Shown in pieces: positions 49,624 through 58,936 of a DNA stretch of 64,000 nt. Position 1 is the stretch's first letter; each line of letters opens with the position of its first letter. The stretch comes from Obscuribacter phosphatis_A. Its GTDB lineage: Bacteria; Cyanobacteriota; Vampirovibrionia; Obscuribacterales; Obscuribacteraceae. The notes under the pieces were generated by a model. It was given only the letters and a program-made list of their open reading frames with translations. It ran no database searches and had not been told where the DNA came from. Location: assembly GCA_017303615.1 (NCBI GenBank), contig JAFLCK010000024.1, positions 16,561-80,560 on the forward strand, in the 5' to 3' direction. A program made the translations under genes and the position numbers.

Positions 49624-50721
49624 ATGAATGAAAGCAATAACGACTTGTCCACAAGCCAAACTGGAGATAACTGCTCCGGTCTCAATCAGGCGGCGTCGAA
49701 TCAACACGCGACAGCCAAACCCGGTCAAGACCTTTCTCTGGAGCAAGCGCATCTAGACCTATTGCAGCCCGTCGCCGAAACCAAGCTGCAAGCCTGGCTG
49801 AGCGAGTTTTACGGCAAAGAGGTCGAGATTGTCGAAAGAGAAGTTCTCAGGCACCGAGACCTCTCCAGGGTTGAAAGATTGGTTTTTCGCGATGCTCTTC
49901 CGGCTTCGCTCATCTATAAGCAAGTTTTGCCGCCCTGGGATGTCGAGCAGGATTTGCATGAGCGCATCCTGATTCCATCCATCTCCAATTCGCCGCAGCT
50001 TTTCATGGCTGCTCACAGCGGTCAGATAACCGCCATGTTGATGGAAGACTTGGGACCGGTGAATCTGCTCACCTATATCGAGAACGAACCCGCCGCCAAA
50101 GTGAGCCAGGTGGCGCACAATCTCGGTGAAGAGCTGGCAAAGATGCACCGCAGCTATTCCTACCGCACCGATGAACTGATGCCGCTGGGTATACTGCGTT
50201 CACTTTCGCCGATTGATTACGAAACAACTGCCCGTTCGCTAGTTGACAGCCTCAGAGCCTGGAGCCTGGGTAACGGAGAGAAACACGATTGCCTGGTCAA
50301 GCTGGCGGCTTTGATTGCCGAAGAACTTGCCGACGAACCGATATCGCTTACCCACGGCGACCTTTATGCCGAGAACATCATCTTGCGTCATGACAAGCTC
50401 TTTCTTATCGACTGGTCGTGGTTTTCTATGCTCAGCGTGCCGCTCGTCGACCTAGCCACCGTGACGATGACTCATCAAAAGAACGGCGCCTTTGCCGGCT
50501 ATGCCGCCACCGTCATCGAAGCCTACTGCTTCGAGTCAGGCAGAGACGAAGCCAAAGTTCGCGAGAAACTGCCCTATGCAGAGGCCCTCAGCCGCGTCCT
50601 CTTCCTCGACTGGTTGGTCGAAAGAAAAGAACGCGGCATCGAAGGCACCACAGTAGGCCCGGTCGATAACCTCATCGAGGTCGTGCTCGACGAGCTGGAA
50701 GCCCGTCGGCACGAACTTTAG
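49624..50721 (+). CDS. APH/choline-kinase-like phosphotransferase
   Basis: A 365-aa protein of the aminoglycoside-phosphotransferase fold. Nucleotide-binding strands lie near residue 80 (VERLVFRDALPASLIYKQVLPP). The catalytic loop LTHGDLYAENIILRHDKL has the intact Asp and Asn of HGDxxxxN, and LIDWSWFSMLS supplies the metal-binding Asp. It probably transfers phosphate from ATP to a small alcohol or amine; the true substrate is unknown. Compared with the window's other APH-like protein (31120), the active site is complete. It is convergent with pepA, with only 35 bases between stops. Confidence 0.8.
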   Translation: MNESNNDLSTSQTGDNCSGLNQAASNQHATAKPGQDLSLEQAHLDLLQPVAETKLQAWLSEFYGKEVEIVEREVLRHRDLSRVERLVFRDALPASLIYKQVLPPWDVEQDLHERILIPSISNSPQLFMAAHSGQITAMLMEDLGPVNLLTYIENEPAAKVSQVAHNLGEELAKMHRSYSYRTDELMPLGILRSLSPIDYETTARSLVDSLRAWSLGNGEKHDCLVKLAALIAEELADEPISLTHGDLYAENIILRHDKLFLIDWSWFSMLSVPLVDLATVTMTHQKNGAFAGYAATVIEAYCFESGRDEAKVREKLPYAEALSRVLFLDWLVERKERGIEGTTVGPVDNLIEVVLDELEARRHEL

Positions 50722-50746
50722 AGATCAGCCGGTAGAGAATAGCCGG
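50719..50746. repeat. 14-bp tandem repeat across the stop codon
   Basis: TAGAGATCAGCCGG and TAGAGAATAGCCGG follow each other. The first begins with the TAG stop of the phosphotransferase gene. Confidence 0.65.
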
Positions 50747-50756
50747 TACGCCCTGC

Positions 50757-52286
50757 TTACTTGGACAGACGGCGAGCCATCTCGACCAGGGTGCGCACAC
50801 CGTAGCCGGTGGCGCCGCGCGGGTCGGGGCCGAGTTCGCGGCTGCGGAAGGCCACCGAGGCGATGTCCAGGTGCACCCAGGGGATGTCCTCGCCGGCGAA
50901 CCGACGCAGGAACCAGGCGGCCGTCGTGCTGCCCGGAGCGCCGCCCGAATTCTTCAGGTCGGCCATGTCCGAGTTGTTGAAGGCGTCGTACTCCTTCCAC
51001 ATGGGCACGTTGAGCATGCGCTCGCCCTGCGCGTCACCCGAGGAGACCACCAGGTTGGTGAACTCGTCGTTGTTGCCGAAGGCGGCGCAGGCGATGTCGC
51101 CGACCATCATGCGCACGGCACCGGTGAGGGTGGCCAGGTCGATGATGCGCGTGGCGCCCTTGCGCTTGGCGTACTCGATGGCGTCGGCCAGCGTCAGACG
51201 ACCCTCGGCGTCGGTGTTGTCCACCTCGACAGTCAGACCGTTCATGGTCTTGAGCACGTCGCCGGGCTTGTAGGCCGAGCCGCCGGTCATGTTCTCGGTG
51301 GCGGCCATGACGGCACGCACCTTGATGTTCAGACCGAGCGCAGCGATGGCCTTGATGGCCGCCATGGTGGCAGCGCCGCCCGACATGTCGCGCTTCATGT
51401 CGCGCATGCCGTCGGCCGGCTTGATGTCGAGACCGCCCGAGTCGAAGGTGACCGACTTGCCGACCATGGTCAGCTCGGCGGTGGCCTTGCCGTCCTTGGG
51501 CGTGTAGAGCATGTCGATCAGGTAGGGCGGCTGGTCGGAGCCCTGGGCCACGGCCAGGAAGGCGCCGGCGCCCATCTTCTTGAGCGACTTGCGGTCGTGG
51601 ATCTCGACGGCGATGGTGCCACCGCTCTCGGCCGCGATCTTCTTGGCCAGCTTGACCATGCGAGCCGGGGTGCATTCACCGGCGGGCTCGTTGGCCAGGT
51701 CGCGGGCCAGGTTCACCGAAGCAGCCAGGGCGAAGCCGTCCTTGAGGCCGCGGGCGGTCTCCTTGACCGAACCGGCGTCGACCACCAGGTGCAGCTTGGC
51801 GAAGTGGCTCTCGCCCTTGTAGCCGCCCTTCTCGGTCTTCTGGTGGTTCATCTCGTAGTCGATCATGGCCGCGTAGGAAGCCAGCGCCTCGCCCACACCG
51901 TAGGCGTCGCTCTTGATGGCGGCGGCATCGATGGCGGCGAAAGCCACGTGCTTGGCCTTGAGGGCGCGGGCCTTGCGCAGCGCCGCAGTGATCGCCTTGC
52001 GGAAGACGGTCAGGTCAGCCTTGTCGCGAGCGCCCAGGCCGAAGACCAGGATCTGCTTGGCCGCGGTCTTGCCGTCGGTGAAGTGCTCCATGGTCTCGCC
52101 GACGGCGCCCTTGAAGCCCACCGACTCGGCCTTGCGAGCAAGCGAGCCCTCGGTGAGCAGGTTGGCGCTCTTGGCGAAGGAATTGCCCTTGGCGCCGTCG
52201 AAGTTCTCACCTTCGAACACGCCGACGAGCAAAACGTCAGCGACCACAGCAGCCAGGGAAGGGGAAGTGAAAGCCTTGGTTTTCAT
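50757..52286 (-). CDS. pepA: Leucyl aminopeptidase (M17 family)
   Basis: A 509-aa M17 metallo-aminopeptidase. The C-terminal catalytic domain has VGKSVTFDSGGLDIKPADGMRDMKRDMSGGAATMAAIKA with the catalytic Lys and metal ligands. The family signature NTDAEGRLTLADAIEYAKR is intact. GGAG lies 9 bases upstream of ATG 52286, so a longer frame to 52397 is not used. M17 enzymes are zinc/manganese-dependent hexamers that remove N-terminal residues. Codons are almost entirely G/C-ending, giving long but meaningless open frames on the other strand. Confidence 0.97.
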   Translation of the reverse strand: MKTKAFTSPSLAAVVADVLLVGVFEGENFDGAKGNSFAKSANLLTEGSLARKAESVGFKGAVGETMEHFTDGKTAAKQILVFGLGARDKADLTVFRKAITAALRKARALKAKHVAFAAIDAAAIKSDAYGVGEALASYAAMIDYEMNHQKTEKGGYKGESHFAKLHLVVDAGSVKETARGLKDGFALAASVNLARDLANEPAGECTPARMVKLAKKIAAESGGTIAVEIHDRKSLKKMGAGAFLAVAQGSDQPPYLIDMLYTPKDGKATAELTMVGKSVTFDSGGLDIKPADGMRDMKRDMSGGAATMAAIKAIAALGLNIKVRAVMAATENMTGGSAYKPGDVLKTMNGLTVEVDNTDAEGRLTLADAIEYAKRKGATRIIDLATLTGAVRMMVGDIACAAFGNNDEFTNLVVSSGDAQGERMLNVPMWKEYDAFNNSDMADLKNSGGAPGSTTAAWFLRRFAGEDIPWVHLDIASVAFRSRELGPDPRGATGYGVRTLVEMARRLSK

Positions 52287-52412
52287 TTGGATTTTCTCCG
52301 TGTTGTAGTTGATTGCATGCGCCGACTCAGCTACCCGACATGGGCAGCCGCAGCCGTTCTTGCGCAGAAACGCCCCGAGCCTCAACTCATTTGGCAAGTG
52401 AGGCGCGGGCTA

Positions 52413-53090
52413 CTATTTCTTGGGAAGCGGGGTCCACTTATCCGCGAGGATGATGGTGGACTTGGGTGGATCGTTGACCTTGGTGGGTTTGGCCCACATG
52501 TCACGATTGGGAATGGCCACCGTGCCGCCTTCCACCTTGATGACGGTGGAAAGATAGCCGATGTCCACTACCTTGCCTTTGACGTCCATGCCGACGATGG
52601 CAATGTTGTCGTCAGGCTGGAAACGCCGGGTCATCTGCAGGAAGACTCCGCAGACAAGGTCGCTGGCTACCCCTTGCAGTGACAAGGCCAGAGCCGCCGA
52701 GAGAATGCTCACGCCGAGGAACAGCTTGGAGAGCACTTCGGGAGCGACCACACTGGCCACGACAAAGACAGTGAAGACCCAGTAGCCGGTTTGCATCGAA
52801 CGCAAGATCAGAGTCTTGCCCCGAGTGCTGGCGCCGGTCGTATCGAGGGTCTTGACGAGGGCAGCCCGAGCCGGGCGGTAGAACAGATAGGAGATGCCCA
52901 GAAAGATGACCGCAATGAGCGCGTTGACGCCAAGCGGGATGAGCTTTTCCAGGACACCGTCGAAACTGAGGGCGCTCAACTTGCCTTCAATTTCTTGGGT
53001 GAAAACGCCGCCTCTGGCCATCAGTCCCAAGAGGACCAAGCCGACGAGCAGCGCCAGAGCCTTCAGGCTCGTCATGATACGTTTGATCAT
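52413..53090 (-). CDS. Small mechanosensitive channel (MscS family)
   Basis: A 225-aa protein. Three or four transmembrane helices cover residues ~8-140: LKALALLVGLVLLGLMA, LIPLGVNALIAVIFLGISYLFY, and YWVFTVFVVASVVAP. The last is followed by the pore helix VSILSAALALSLQGVASDLVCGVFLQMTRRF. The beta domain (DNIAIVGMDVKGKVVDIGYLSTVIKVEGGTVAIPNRDMWA) is conserved, but the protein ends before the usual C-terminal cage. It would release ions when membrane tension rises. It lies about 125 bases upstream of pepA in the same direction. Confidence 0.93.
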   Translation of the reverse strand: MIKRIMTSLKALALLVGLVLLGLMARGGVFTQEIEGKLSALSFDGVLEKLIPLGVNALIAVIFLGISYLFYRPARAALVKTLDTTGASTRGKTLILRSMQTGYWVFTVFVVASVVAPEVLSKLFLGVSILSAALALSLQGVASDLVCGVFLQMTRRFQPDDNIAIVGMDVKGKVVDIGYLSTVIKVEGGTVAIPNRDMWAKPTKVNDPPKSTIILADKWTPLPKK

Positions 53091-53772
53091 GTTGGCTCCA
53101 GTTCAGTTAATCGCACTCCCAAACGAAACCATCAAAGGCAAATCCTCAGCCCGTTTCACATAGGCAAACCACCGCAAGAGCTGTTTAATCGCTCTTTCTT
53201 GCAATAGATGTCTAATGGATACGGTATTTGGAAGTGCTTAGATGGAAATCTCTTGATGAGATAAAGGAGTACTCTTTGAAACTAGTGAATAGTGGCTCAA
53301 GAGGCTATAGAAAAGCGGCAATTATGGGAGATCTCTAACGCGATCATGGGCTCTCTTGAAATAAGAGTGTTTAATCTTGGCTTCCGCCCTCTAGCGCACC
53401 TTCCGCTAAGCTCGAAAATCATCAAAAACTGCCCAAATCAGCAGGCATGCGGGCGTTAGAAAGTGAGCGCAGCTTGCGCATCATGACAACTACCCCGAGC
53501 CAAAATCTTATGCAGATATAACCACTTCTTGTAAACCAGATAACCCTTCGCGGGTGATTTCACTAACACCACAGTATTAGATTTTGGGCCCATTACCTTT
53601 TCTCACAACTTTTCTGAAACAAGCCACCAAACACTAACCCACGCCCGCACATGCACTGCAACCACTGGTGATACCAACCAGGTTAGTAGCGCTCGCTCGG
53701 CAATGGTTAGGTCGCAGGCTCTCAGAAAAGCGTTCACTCAACTATCTGAACAACCATCATGAAAGGTGTCTC
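53091..53772. other. Intergenic region between divergent genes
   Basis: About 680 bp with no credible gene. It should hold the promoters of mscS (leftward) and the 53.8-kb gene (rightward). A small hairpin (ACCCTTCGCGGGT, near 53546) and an AT-rich TATTAG near 53574 are seen, but neither makes a convincing promoter. No palindrome or operator of the types noted elsewhere is present. Confidence 0.4.
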
Positions 53773-54621
53773 ATGACTGCTTCTCAGCCCAATCCGAATG
53801 AACCCAAGCCGGCAGTCTCCGAAGCGAACCGCAGTCTCGACGGCGGCAAGCTCGGCGAAGCCATGCTCTGGCTCTCCACTGCCAATGTTCTCGACCAGAG
53901 CCCCGACCGCACGCGGCTCTCGGGCGCCGTCAACAGCGCTTGCTTTGCCGTTGTCGCCAAGGTGGTGAACAACTGCGAACTGCGCCTTCTGCACTGCGGC
54001 AACGTCACCGAAAAGGACGTCGCCGAGATGAACATCGCCCGCGAAGCCATCGCGGCCATTCTCAGCAAGCTGCCCCGCGCCGGCGAGACCAGCAAGGAAT
54101 TCGAAAACCTTGCCCTGGTCAACGCGCACTTCAACCGCCTGGCCGGCTCCTACCCGTACCTCTTCCAGGAGCACGGCAGCCTCACCCGCTTCGTGCCCAC
54201 GCGCCCGAACGAAGCGGCCGACGTGGTCAAGACGCTCAATGCCTGCCGCAGCCTGCTGGCCGCCGTGCAGGACAAGGCCGACAAGGTCGAAACCGCCATC
54301 GGTGAGACCGAGCGCTACAAGGCTGTCGACACCGCCGTGTCCAACGCCGAAGCCTCCATCTTCGGCTTCCCCTTCGGCGTGCTCAGCGACTTCGAGGCGG
54401 CGACCTTCTTCATCGACGGCGCCATGCGTCTGATGGAAACCCCGCCCCAGCCCGGTGGTCGCATCGCCAAGCTCGACAAGGAACTGCAGGAGCTGCGCAC
54501 CGCGCTGGCCTCGGCCCGTGCTCAGGTCGTGCACAAGAACAACGGTGAAAGCCGCAAGGAGCTGAAGCGAGCGCTGGCGCTCGTGCGTAAGCTGGGCTTC
54601 GCCATTCCCACCGGCATCTGA
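53773..54621 (+). CDS. Hypothetical all-helical protein
   Basis: A 282-aa protein. AAGG about 8 bases before ATG 53773 sets the start; an upstream frame to 53668 has none. It is predicted mostly helical. Segments include KLGEAMLWLSTANVLDQ, LSGAVNSACFAVVAKVVNNCELRLL, and long C-terminal helices (KLDKELQELRTALASARAQVVHKNNGESRKELKRALALVRKL). There is no signal peptide or membrane helix. I recognise no family. Codon use is strongly G/C-ending, like PepA, which suggests high expression or a shared origin. A perfect hairpin terminator follows at once, so it is a single-gene unit. Confidence 0.7.
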   Translation: MTASQPNPNEPKPAVSEANRSLDGGKLGEAMLWLSTANVLDQSPDRTRLSGAVNSACFAVVAKVVNNCELRLLHCGNVTEKDVAEMNIAREAIAAILSKLPRAGETSKEFENLALVNAHFNRLAGSYPYLFQEHGSLTRFVPTRPNEAADVVKTLNACRSLLAAVQDKADKVETAIGETERYKAVDTAVSNAEASIFGFPFGVLSDFEAATFFIDGAMRLMETPPQPGGRIAKLDKELQELRTALASARAQVVHKNNGESRKELKRALALVRKLGFAIPTGI

Positions 54622-54623
54622 AC

Positions 54624-54662
54624 GAAGACCGGAAGTCGCTTCACCGCGACTTCCGGTTCTTC
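54624..54662 (+). terminator. Strong hairpin terminator
   Basis: GAAGACCGGAAGTCGC and GCGACTTCCGGTTCTTC pair almost completely around TTCACC, directly after the stop of the preceding gene. The trailing T-run is short (TCTTC). Confidence 0.8.
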
Positions 54663-54704
54663 CCGTGCTAGATGCTCTAATCAAGCGAAAGAAAGACTCA
54701 AAAT

Positions 54705-55592
54705 ATGTCTTCTGAAATAGCTCTCTATGTGAATAGTCTCAGTTCCGACTGGTTAATGCTCTCGGCATTCTCGGTCGGACTGAGCGTGCTCATCGCCATC
54801 TCTGTGCTGTCTGTTATGTTTGCTTTGAAAGTGCGCGCCCTCAAGCCGGAGCGCGACAAGGTCAAGACCTGCGGCTACATCGCCCCCAAGCCATCGCTCG
54901 AAACCACCCTCAAGGTGAAGCGCCTGTTCAGCTATCTGATTGCGCTGCAGGTGGGCAAGGTGCATATCGAAGGCAAGGAGAATATCGACGCCGTCATCGG
55001 TCCCAAGATTCTCAGCGGCAACCATCCGCACTGGGCTGATGTCGGTCTCATGCCGCTTCTGGTTGATGGCACCGGCAGATTCATGGCCCATGGCCGCGTC
55101 ATGACTTTCTTCTGGGGCCTTCTGGGCGTCTGGCTTTCCAAAGCCGGTGTCTTTGCCGCCAACGACGAAATTCGCGACGGCGGAGCCCGCACCCGCGAAG
55201 CAGCCACCAAGATGCTCGAGGGCGGCGAAACTCTGGTGATCATGCCGGAGGGACTGACCAACTTCTCACCCGATGTGGCACCCTTCAAGCCCGGCACGGT
55301 CAAGATCGCCCGAGAAGCGGCGCGCCGCATGGGACAACCGGTTTATCTCGTGCCTGTCTACATTCGCTACGGCAAGTATCCTGGCGCCTGGCTGGCCAAG
55401 CTCGACCGAGCTTTGCAGTACTTCGTCGTCTTCCTGCTTTTTCCTTTCTATCGACGCGGCGCAAGGGTTGTGGTCGGCAAGGCCATCAGCACAGCCGAAT
55501 TGGTCGACAGCAAAGGGCGAGAATTGTCTGACGAAGAAGCCTCCGAACTTTTCAGGCAGCGCATTGTCGCGCTCGACCCCGGCAAAGTTTGA
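54705..55592 (+). CDS. 1-acyl-sn-glycerol-3-phosphate acyltransferase-like (PlsC family)
   Basis: A 295-aa protein with an N-terminal membrane anchor (LMLSAFSVGLSVLIAISVLSVMFAL, ~17-41). The catalytic H-x4-D is in SGNHPHWADVG (H107, D112). MPEGLTNFSPDVAPFKPGTVKIA is the family's EGT-like motif that binds the glycerol phosphate, and YLVPVYIRYGKYPG fits motif IV. It probably makes phosphatidate or a related lipid at the cytoplasmic face. It follows the hypothetical gene beyond a strong terminator, so has its own promoter. A stop-spanning repeat and then a terminator come after it. Confidence 0.88.
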   Translation: MSSEIALYVNSLSSDWLMLSAFSVGLSVLIAISVLSVMFALKVRALKPERDKVKTCGYIAPKPSLETTLKVKRLFSYLIALQVGKVHIEGKENIDAVIGPKILSGNHPHWADVGLMPLLVDGTGRFMAHGRVMTFFWGLLGVWLSKAGVFAANDEIRDGGARTREAATKMLEGGETLVIMPEGLTNFSPDVAPFKPGTVKIAREAARRMGQPVYLVPVYIRYGKYPGAWLAKLDRALQYFVVFLLFPFYRRGARVVVGKAISTAELVDSKGRELSDEEASELFRQRIVALDPGKV

Positions 55593-55625
55593 AAGCTCTG
55601 GATAGTCTGAAGGCTCTGAATAGTC
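55590..55625. repeat. 18-bp tandem repeat starting at the plsC-like stop
   Basis: TGAAAGCTCTGGATAGTC and TGAAGGCTCTGAATAGTC are adjacent. The first TGA is the stop codon of the acyltransferase gene. Confidence 0.7.
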
Positions 55626-55666
55626 AAAATGATCATGAAGGTCAGATGACTTTTCTTCCCTCCCCG

Positions 55667-55702
55667 GAAGAGGAAACCGAACTGGGTTTCCTCTTCTTTT
55701 TC
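55667..55702 (+). terminator. Canonical terminator of the acyltransferase gene
   Basis: GAAGAGGAAACC (55667-55678) pairs exactly with GGTTTCCTCTTC (55685-55696), with a six-base loop and a following T-run. Confidence 0.9.
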
Positions 55703-56245
55703 GCGCTTTTACTATTTTCTTTAGTATTTTCTCGGGTTAGCATCGCCTCGCGAAGAAACTTATGGTCAACTGATGCCATGATTCTTATGCAAGAAATTTC
55801 GCTGTTTTTCTTGCACTGTTTTTCTTGCATATTTTCTAGTTAGCGTTATCTCGCTAATCTTTAAAGCGTTTAATCAATCTACCACATGGTGAATACACGC
55901 AGACCTTGCCGCTTCTGACAGCTTTGATAGCGGCCTCCACGGCTCGGCAAATCTGCCTAAAAGCTCCACCCTGACAGCATCCGCTCATAAAGAGCGAGGC
56001 GGTTCCGCCGGCTCTAGCACCAATCTGTTCTGAGCCCTGTTCTGTTAGGGTGGTGGATACAAATCATCCTTTTTTTCACACAGAGCCTAAAGCCTAAACC
56101 AAGCAAACACGCACCACACAAAGCTTTTCTACTCGACTCGTTCGAGCAGATGTGGGCTGTTTTGCATGGCGTCGGCTGCAGGCTTTGTTTGGACAAGGCT
56201 GGTTTGCCGGTTATCTTCGTTTACCCTTGCAGAAAGGACACCTCA
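55703..56245. other. Intergenic region with short T-rich repeats
   Basis: CTGTTTTTCTTGCA is repeated exactly at 55802-55815 and 55816-55829, within T-rich sequence. From ~55890 to 56060 the DNA is G/C-rich with several possible stem-loops, which could hide a small RNA, but I see no promoter-terminator pair. AAGGA before 56246 is the ribosome-binding site of the next gene. Confidence 0.45.
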
Positions 56246-56563
56246 ATGCAGCTGGTTCTCGAGCCGCCCCACATGGGCAAGAACTGGATCTTCTTCGCCA
56301 ACGATCTGGCCAACGACAAGGGCTTCGTCGCCCACGAACCCTGCTACCACCGCATCCCCGACTCCGAGCGCTGGACGGTGAACATGTATCTGCGCGAGGC
56401 GGCCGAAGAATTCGGTCTCCGGCAGTTCATCTTCAACCAGTGCCAGTGGGAAGGTTCCACCGGCTGGGAGTTCTGGACCGACAACAAGGTCAAGATCAAG
56501 GCTGTGGTCGAGAAGGTGGCGGAACGCCTCGGCTTGACGGTGGACACCACCGCCCTGGGCTGA
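56246..56563 (+). CDS. Hypothetical protein (105 aa)
   Basis: The protein starts MQLVLEPPHMGKNWIFFANDLAN, with AAGGA 9 bases before the ATG; a longer frame to 56150 has no such signal. It is alpha/beta in pattern: a central VNMYLREAAEEFGLRQFIFNQCQWEGSTGWEFWT, then a helix KIKAVVEKVAERLGLTVD. It has a single domain, no membrane segment, and two Cys. No family is recognised. Codons are strongly G/C-ending, so it is likely well expressed. It is followed 56 bases later by the YkgJ-like gene. Confidence 0.65.
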   Translation: MQLVLEPPHMGKNWIFFANDLANDKGFVAHEPCYHRIPDSERWTVNMYLREAAEEFGLRQFIFNQCQWEGSTGWEFWTDNKVKIKAVVEKVAERLGLTVDTTALG

Positions 56564-56618
56564 CGCAATCCGTCGACGCACTAGGTCAAGCAACTTAAAC
56601 AAGATAAAGAGAGGACCG

Positions 56619-56885
56619 ATGCTCTGTCGCTCGAACTGTGGGGCTTGCTGCACGGCAATCTCCATCTCTTCGTCCATTCCCGGCATGCCCGACGGCAAGC
56701 CGGCCGGAGTCAGGTGTCCCCACCTGTCGGAAGCCAATCTCTGCAAGCTCTTCGGTAAGCCGGAGCGGCCCAAGGTGTGTTCCAGCTTCCAGCCCTCGCT
56801 GGATGTCTGCGGCACGAGTCGAGAAGAAGCTTTCTTTCTCATCAGTCGGTTGGAGACCGATACCAAGCCGGTTTCCACCAAGTAG
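56619..56885 (+). CDS. YkgJ-family Cys-cluster protein (zinc/iron-chelating domain)
   Basis: An 88-aa protein starting MLCRSNCGACCTAISIS, with the CxxxCxxCC cluster typical of the YkgJ (UPF0153) family. VRCPHLSEANLCKLFGKPERPKVCSSF adds three further Cys at family-typical positions. Members are thought to hold Zn or an Fe-S cluster. The predicted fold is small and compact, with AGAGG upstream of the ATG. It is downstream of the 105-aa gene and 51 bases before the large membrane-protein gene, so may share a transcript with both. Confidence 0.85.
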   Translation: MLCRSNCGACCTAISISSSIPGMPDGKPAGVRCPHLSEANLCKLFGKPERPKVCSSFQPSLDVCGTSREEAFFLISRLETDTKPVSTK

Positions 56886-56936
56886 TCACGTTCTGTATCA
56901 AAGTCTAACTGCGCTAAAAGCGCTGGAGCAAAACAC

Positions 56937-58832
56937 ATGATCTTCGATTCCAACTTCTGGCCCCTGGCTATGCTGGTGGCTCTCGTCAGTGCCGGCATCT
57001 TCGCCGCCTTCAACCTCTTCTTCAAGGAGGCGAAGCCCAGCGACGACGACCGCTACAGCTACCGCTACAACGAGCGCAAGCCCTACAACCGCAAGCGCAC
57101 GCTCATGCTGGGCTGCATCGCCAGCGCCGTCGCCAGCCTGCTTCTGGTGCGGCTGGTGCTGTATTACTTCATGCCCGACTTCCAGGGCAGCTACTTCGGC
57201 TACTACTGGCCGCTGTTCGCTGCCGTGGTGCCCTCCAGCGTGCTGGCACTGTTCATGCACGAATGGCGGGGCAAGAGCATCGCGCTCTCCATCTTGGCGC
57301 TGGTGACGCTGTTCATCGTCGTGCCGACGGTGCAGTACACCTATAACGCCTGGGGTCCGAGTAATGCGCAACGCTTCGCCGCCCAGCCCAAGATTCTCAT
57401 CGCCGCGGCCGACGAAGAGATGCCGCCCACCGACCCCAATCGGATGGTGCGTGTCACCAAGAAGAACGCGGCTTTCAAGGGTCAGACGGCGCTCACCTCC
57501 AGCCCGGACGCCAACCTGGGCAGCAAGTACAAGATCGACGCAGACGCCTATGACCTCCAGTCCATCGGCGGTCATCGCTACTGGGTCGCTCCTCTGGAAT
57601 TTGCCAACTTCGCCGACTCCATGAACTTCGGCGAGCCGGTCAGCCCCGGCTATGTGGTGGTGGATGCGCAGGACCCCAACAAGGACGCCTTCCTCAAGCT
57701 CGGCTACAGCATGACGCTCTTCGAGGAGGGCAACTTCGGCCTCAACCTCAACCGGCACCTCTACAAGCTGGGCTACACCGACGGCTTGCTGGTGGACGCC
57801 AAGTTCGAGGCTGACGACAGCTGGAAGCCGCACTGGGTGGTGACCTACATCAAGCGTCCTTTTGGCGGCATCGCCGGTCGCGAAATCACCAAGGTGATCG
57901 TGGTCGACGTTTCCGAGCGCACCCCCAAGGTGGTCGAGTACAAGTTCGGTGAACAGCCGCACTGGATCGAGCGCGCCAACCCGGAAGGGCTGATCAAAGA
58001 GTACGCCGAGAACTGGGGCATGTACTCCGGTGACTTCGCCAAGAACAACTACTGGAGCGTCTTCTTCGGCGTGCGCAAGGACGGCACCCTCAAGCCCTCC
58101 GAGTTCGACCTGAACTACACCACCACCGAGCACTCGGTCTGGGTCATGCCCATGACCTCCACTCGCGACTCCGACCACAGCGTCGCGGGCGTGCTCGTGG
58201 CCGACACCACCAAGAACGAGATGATCTACTATCCGGGCCTGCGCGGGTTCAACGTCGGCGCCACCGTCGTCGATACCATGTCGCATGCCCCGGGCACCGG
58301 CCAGTTCAAGAACTTCAGCGTGGAGTCGGTGCAGCTCTACTCGATCTACGGCGAGTTGACCTGGGTGGGCATCTACACCTCGCCCCAGTCCGTCGGCAGC
58401 TCCTATCTGGCTGTCGGCCTGCTCCATGCCCATGGACAGAACTCGGCCGATGTGGTCATCGCCCCCGACATGCAGCGTGCCCTCGCCCTCTATTCCAACC
58501 AGTTGGCGAAGCGCGGCAAAGAAAAGGACGGCATCACTCGTGAAGCGCATGAGAGCAAAGAGGTGGCAGGCAAGATCTTCCGCATCTCGGTGCTCCCCGG
58601 CAATGCGCAGCAGCAACAGGCTGTCTACGCCTTCCTCATCGAAGGCGACAAGCGCATCTTCACGCTCACGCGCGACACCTACGCCAAGGTGCCGTTCGTG
58701 CAGCCGGGCGACCACGTGCGCTTCTCCTACCTGGACATCCAGGGTCCGGAGCTGGCGGTGACGAGCTTTACGGCTGTCGAGATCGAGGCAGACGGGAAGG
58801 CGAGCGAGTCGGCAGAGCCGGCGCGCAAGTAA
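56937..58832 (+). CDS. Large membrane-anchored protein of unknown function
   Basis: A 631-aa protein. Four transmembrane helices fill residues 1-140 (FWPLAMLVALVSAGIFAAFNLFF, MLGCIASAVASLLLVRLVLYYFM, PLFAAVVPSSVLALFMHEW, SIALSILALVTLFIVVPTVQYTYNAW). The remaining ~490 residues are a soluble, beta-rich domain on one side of the membrane, with VAPLEFANFADSMNFGEPVSPGYVVVDAQDPNKDAF and YFGYYWPL-like aromatic patches. No signature for transport, protease or kinase activity is visible. Codons are highly G/C-ending, which also creates a 671-aa open frame on the opposite strand. I do not recognise the family. Confidence 0.75.
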   Translation: MIFDSNFWPLAMLVALVSAGIFAAFNLFFKEAKPSDDDRYSYRYNERKPYNRKRTLMLGCIASAVASLLLVRLVLYYFMPDFQGSYFGYYWPLFAAVVPSSVLALFMHEWRGKSIALSILALVTLFIVVPTVQYTYNAWGPSNAQRFAAQPKILIAAADEEMPPTDPNRMVRVTKKNAAFKGQTALTSSPDANLGSKYKIDADAYDLQSIGGHRYWVAPLEFANFADSMNFGEPVSPGYVVVDAQDPNKDAFLKLGYSMTLFEEGNFGLNLNRHLYKLGYTDGLLVDAKFEADDSWKPHWVVTYIKRPFGGIAGREITKVIVVDVSERTPKVVEYKFGEQPHWIERANPEGLIKEYAENWGMYSGDFAKNNYWSVFFGVRKDGTLKPSEFDLNYTTTEHSVWVMPMTSTRDSDHSVAGVLVADTTKNEMIYYPGLRGFNVGATVVDTMSHAPGTGQFKNFSVESVQLYSIYGELTWVGIYTSPQSVGSSYLAVGLLHAHGQNSADVVIAPDMQRALALYSNQLAKRGKEKDGITREAHESKEVAGKIFRISVLPGNAQQQQAVYAFLIEGDKRIFTLTRDTYAKVPFVQPGDHVRFSYLDIQGPELAVTSFTAVEIEADGKASESAEPARK

Positions 58833-58936
58833 GCAAGCTGCAGAGATGCGGCATGAGGGGCTTCTCGCAAGAGGAGCCCCTCTCTGCTCTGACTCACGGG
58901 GAGGCAGAGCCACTACCTACGAATGTGGAGAAATCT

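Noticed and set aside
50871..52682. A 603-codon plus-strand open frame opposite pepA and mscS
   Set aside because: PepA with its NTDAEGRL signature is unquestionably the real gene; the antisense frame is a by-product of G/C-ending codons.
53734..54684. A 316-codon minus-strand open frame opposite the 53.8-kb gene
   Set aside because: The plus-strand gene has a ribosome-binding site and is followed at once by a strong plus-strand terminator. The antisense frame runs through that terminator.
56898..58913. A 671-codon open frame on the minus strand opposite the 56.9-kb gene
   Set aside because: It mirrors a gene whose codons almost never end in A or T. No ribosome-binding site, composition is Val/His/Glu/Gly-rich in the way antisense frames are, and it runs across gene boundaries.
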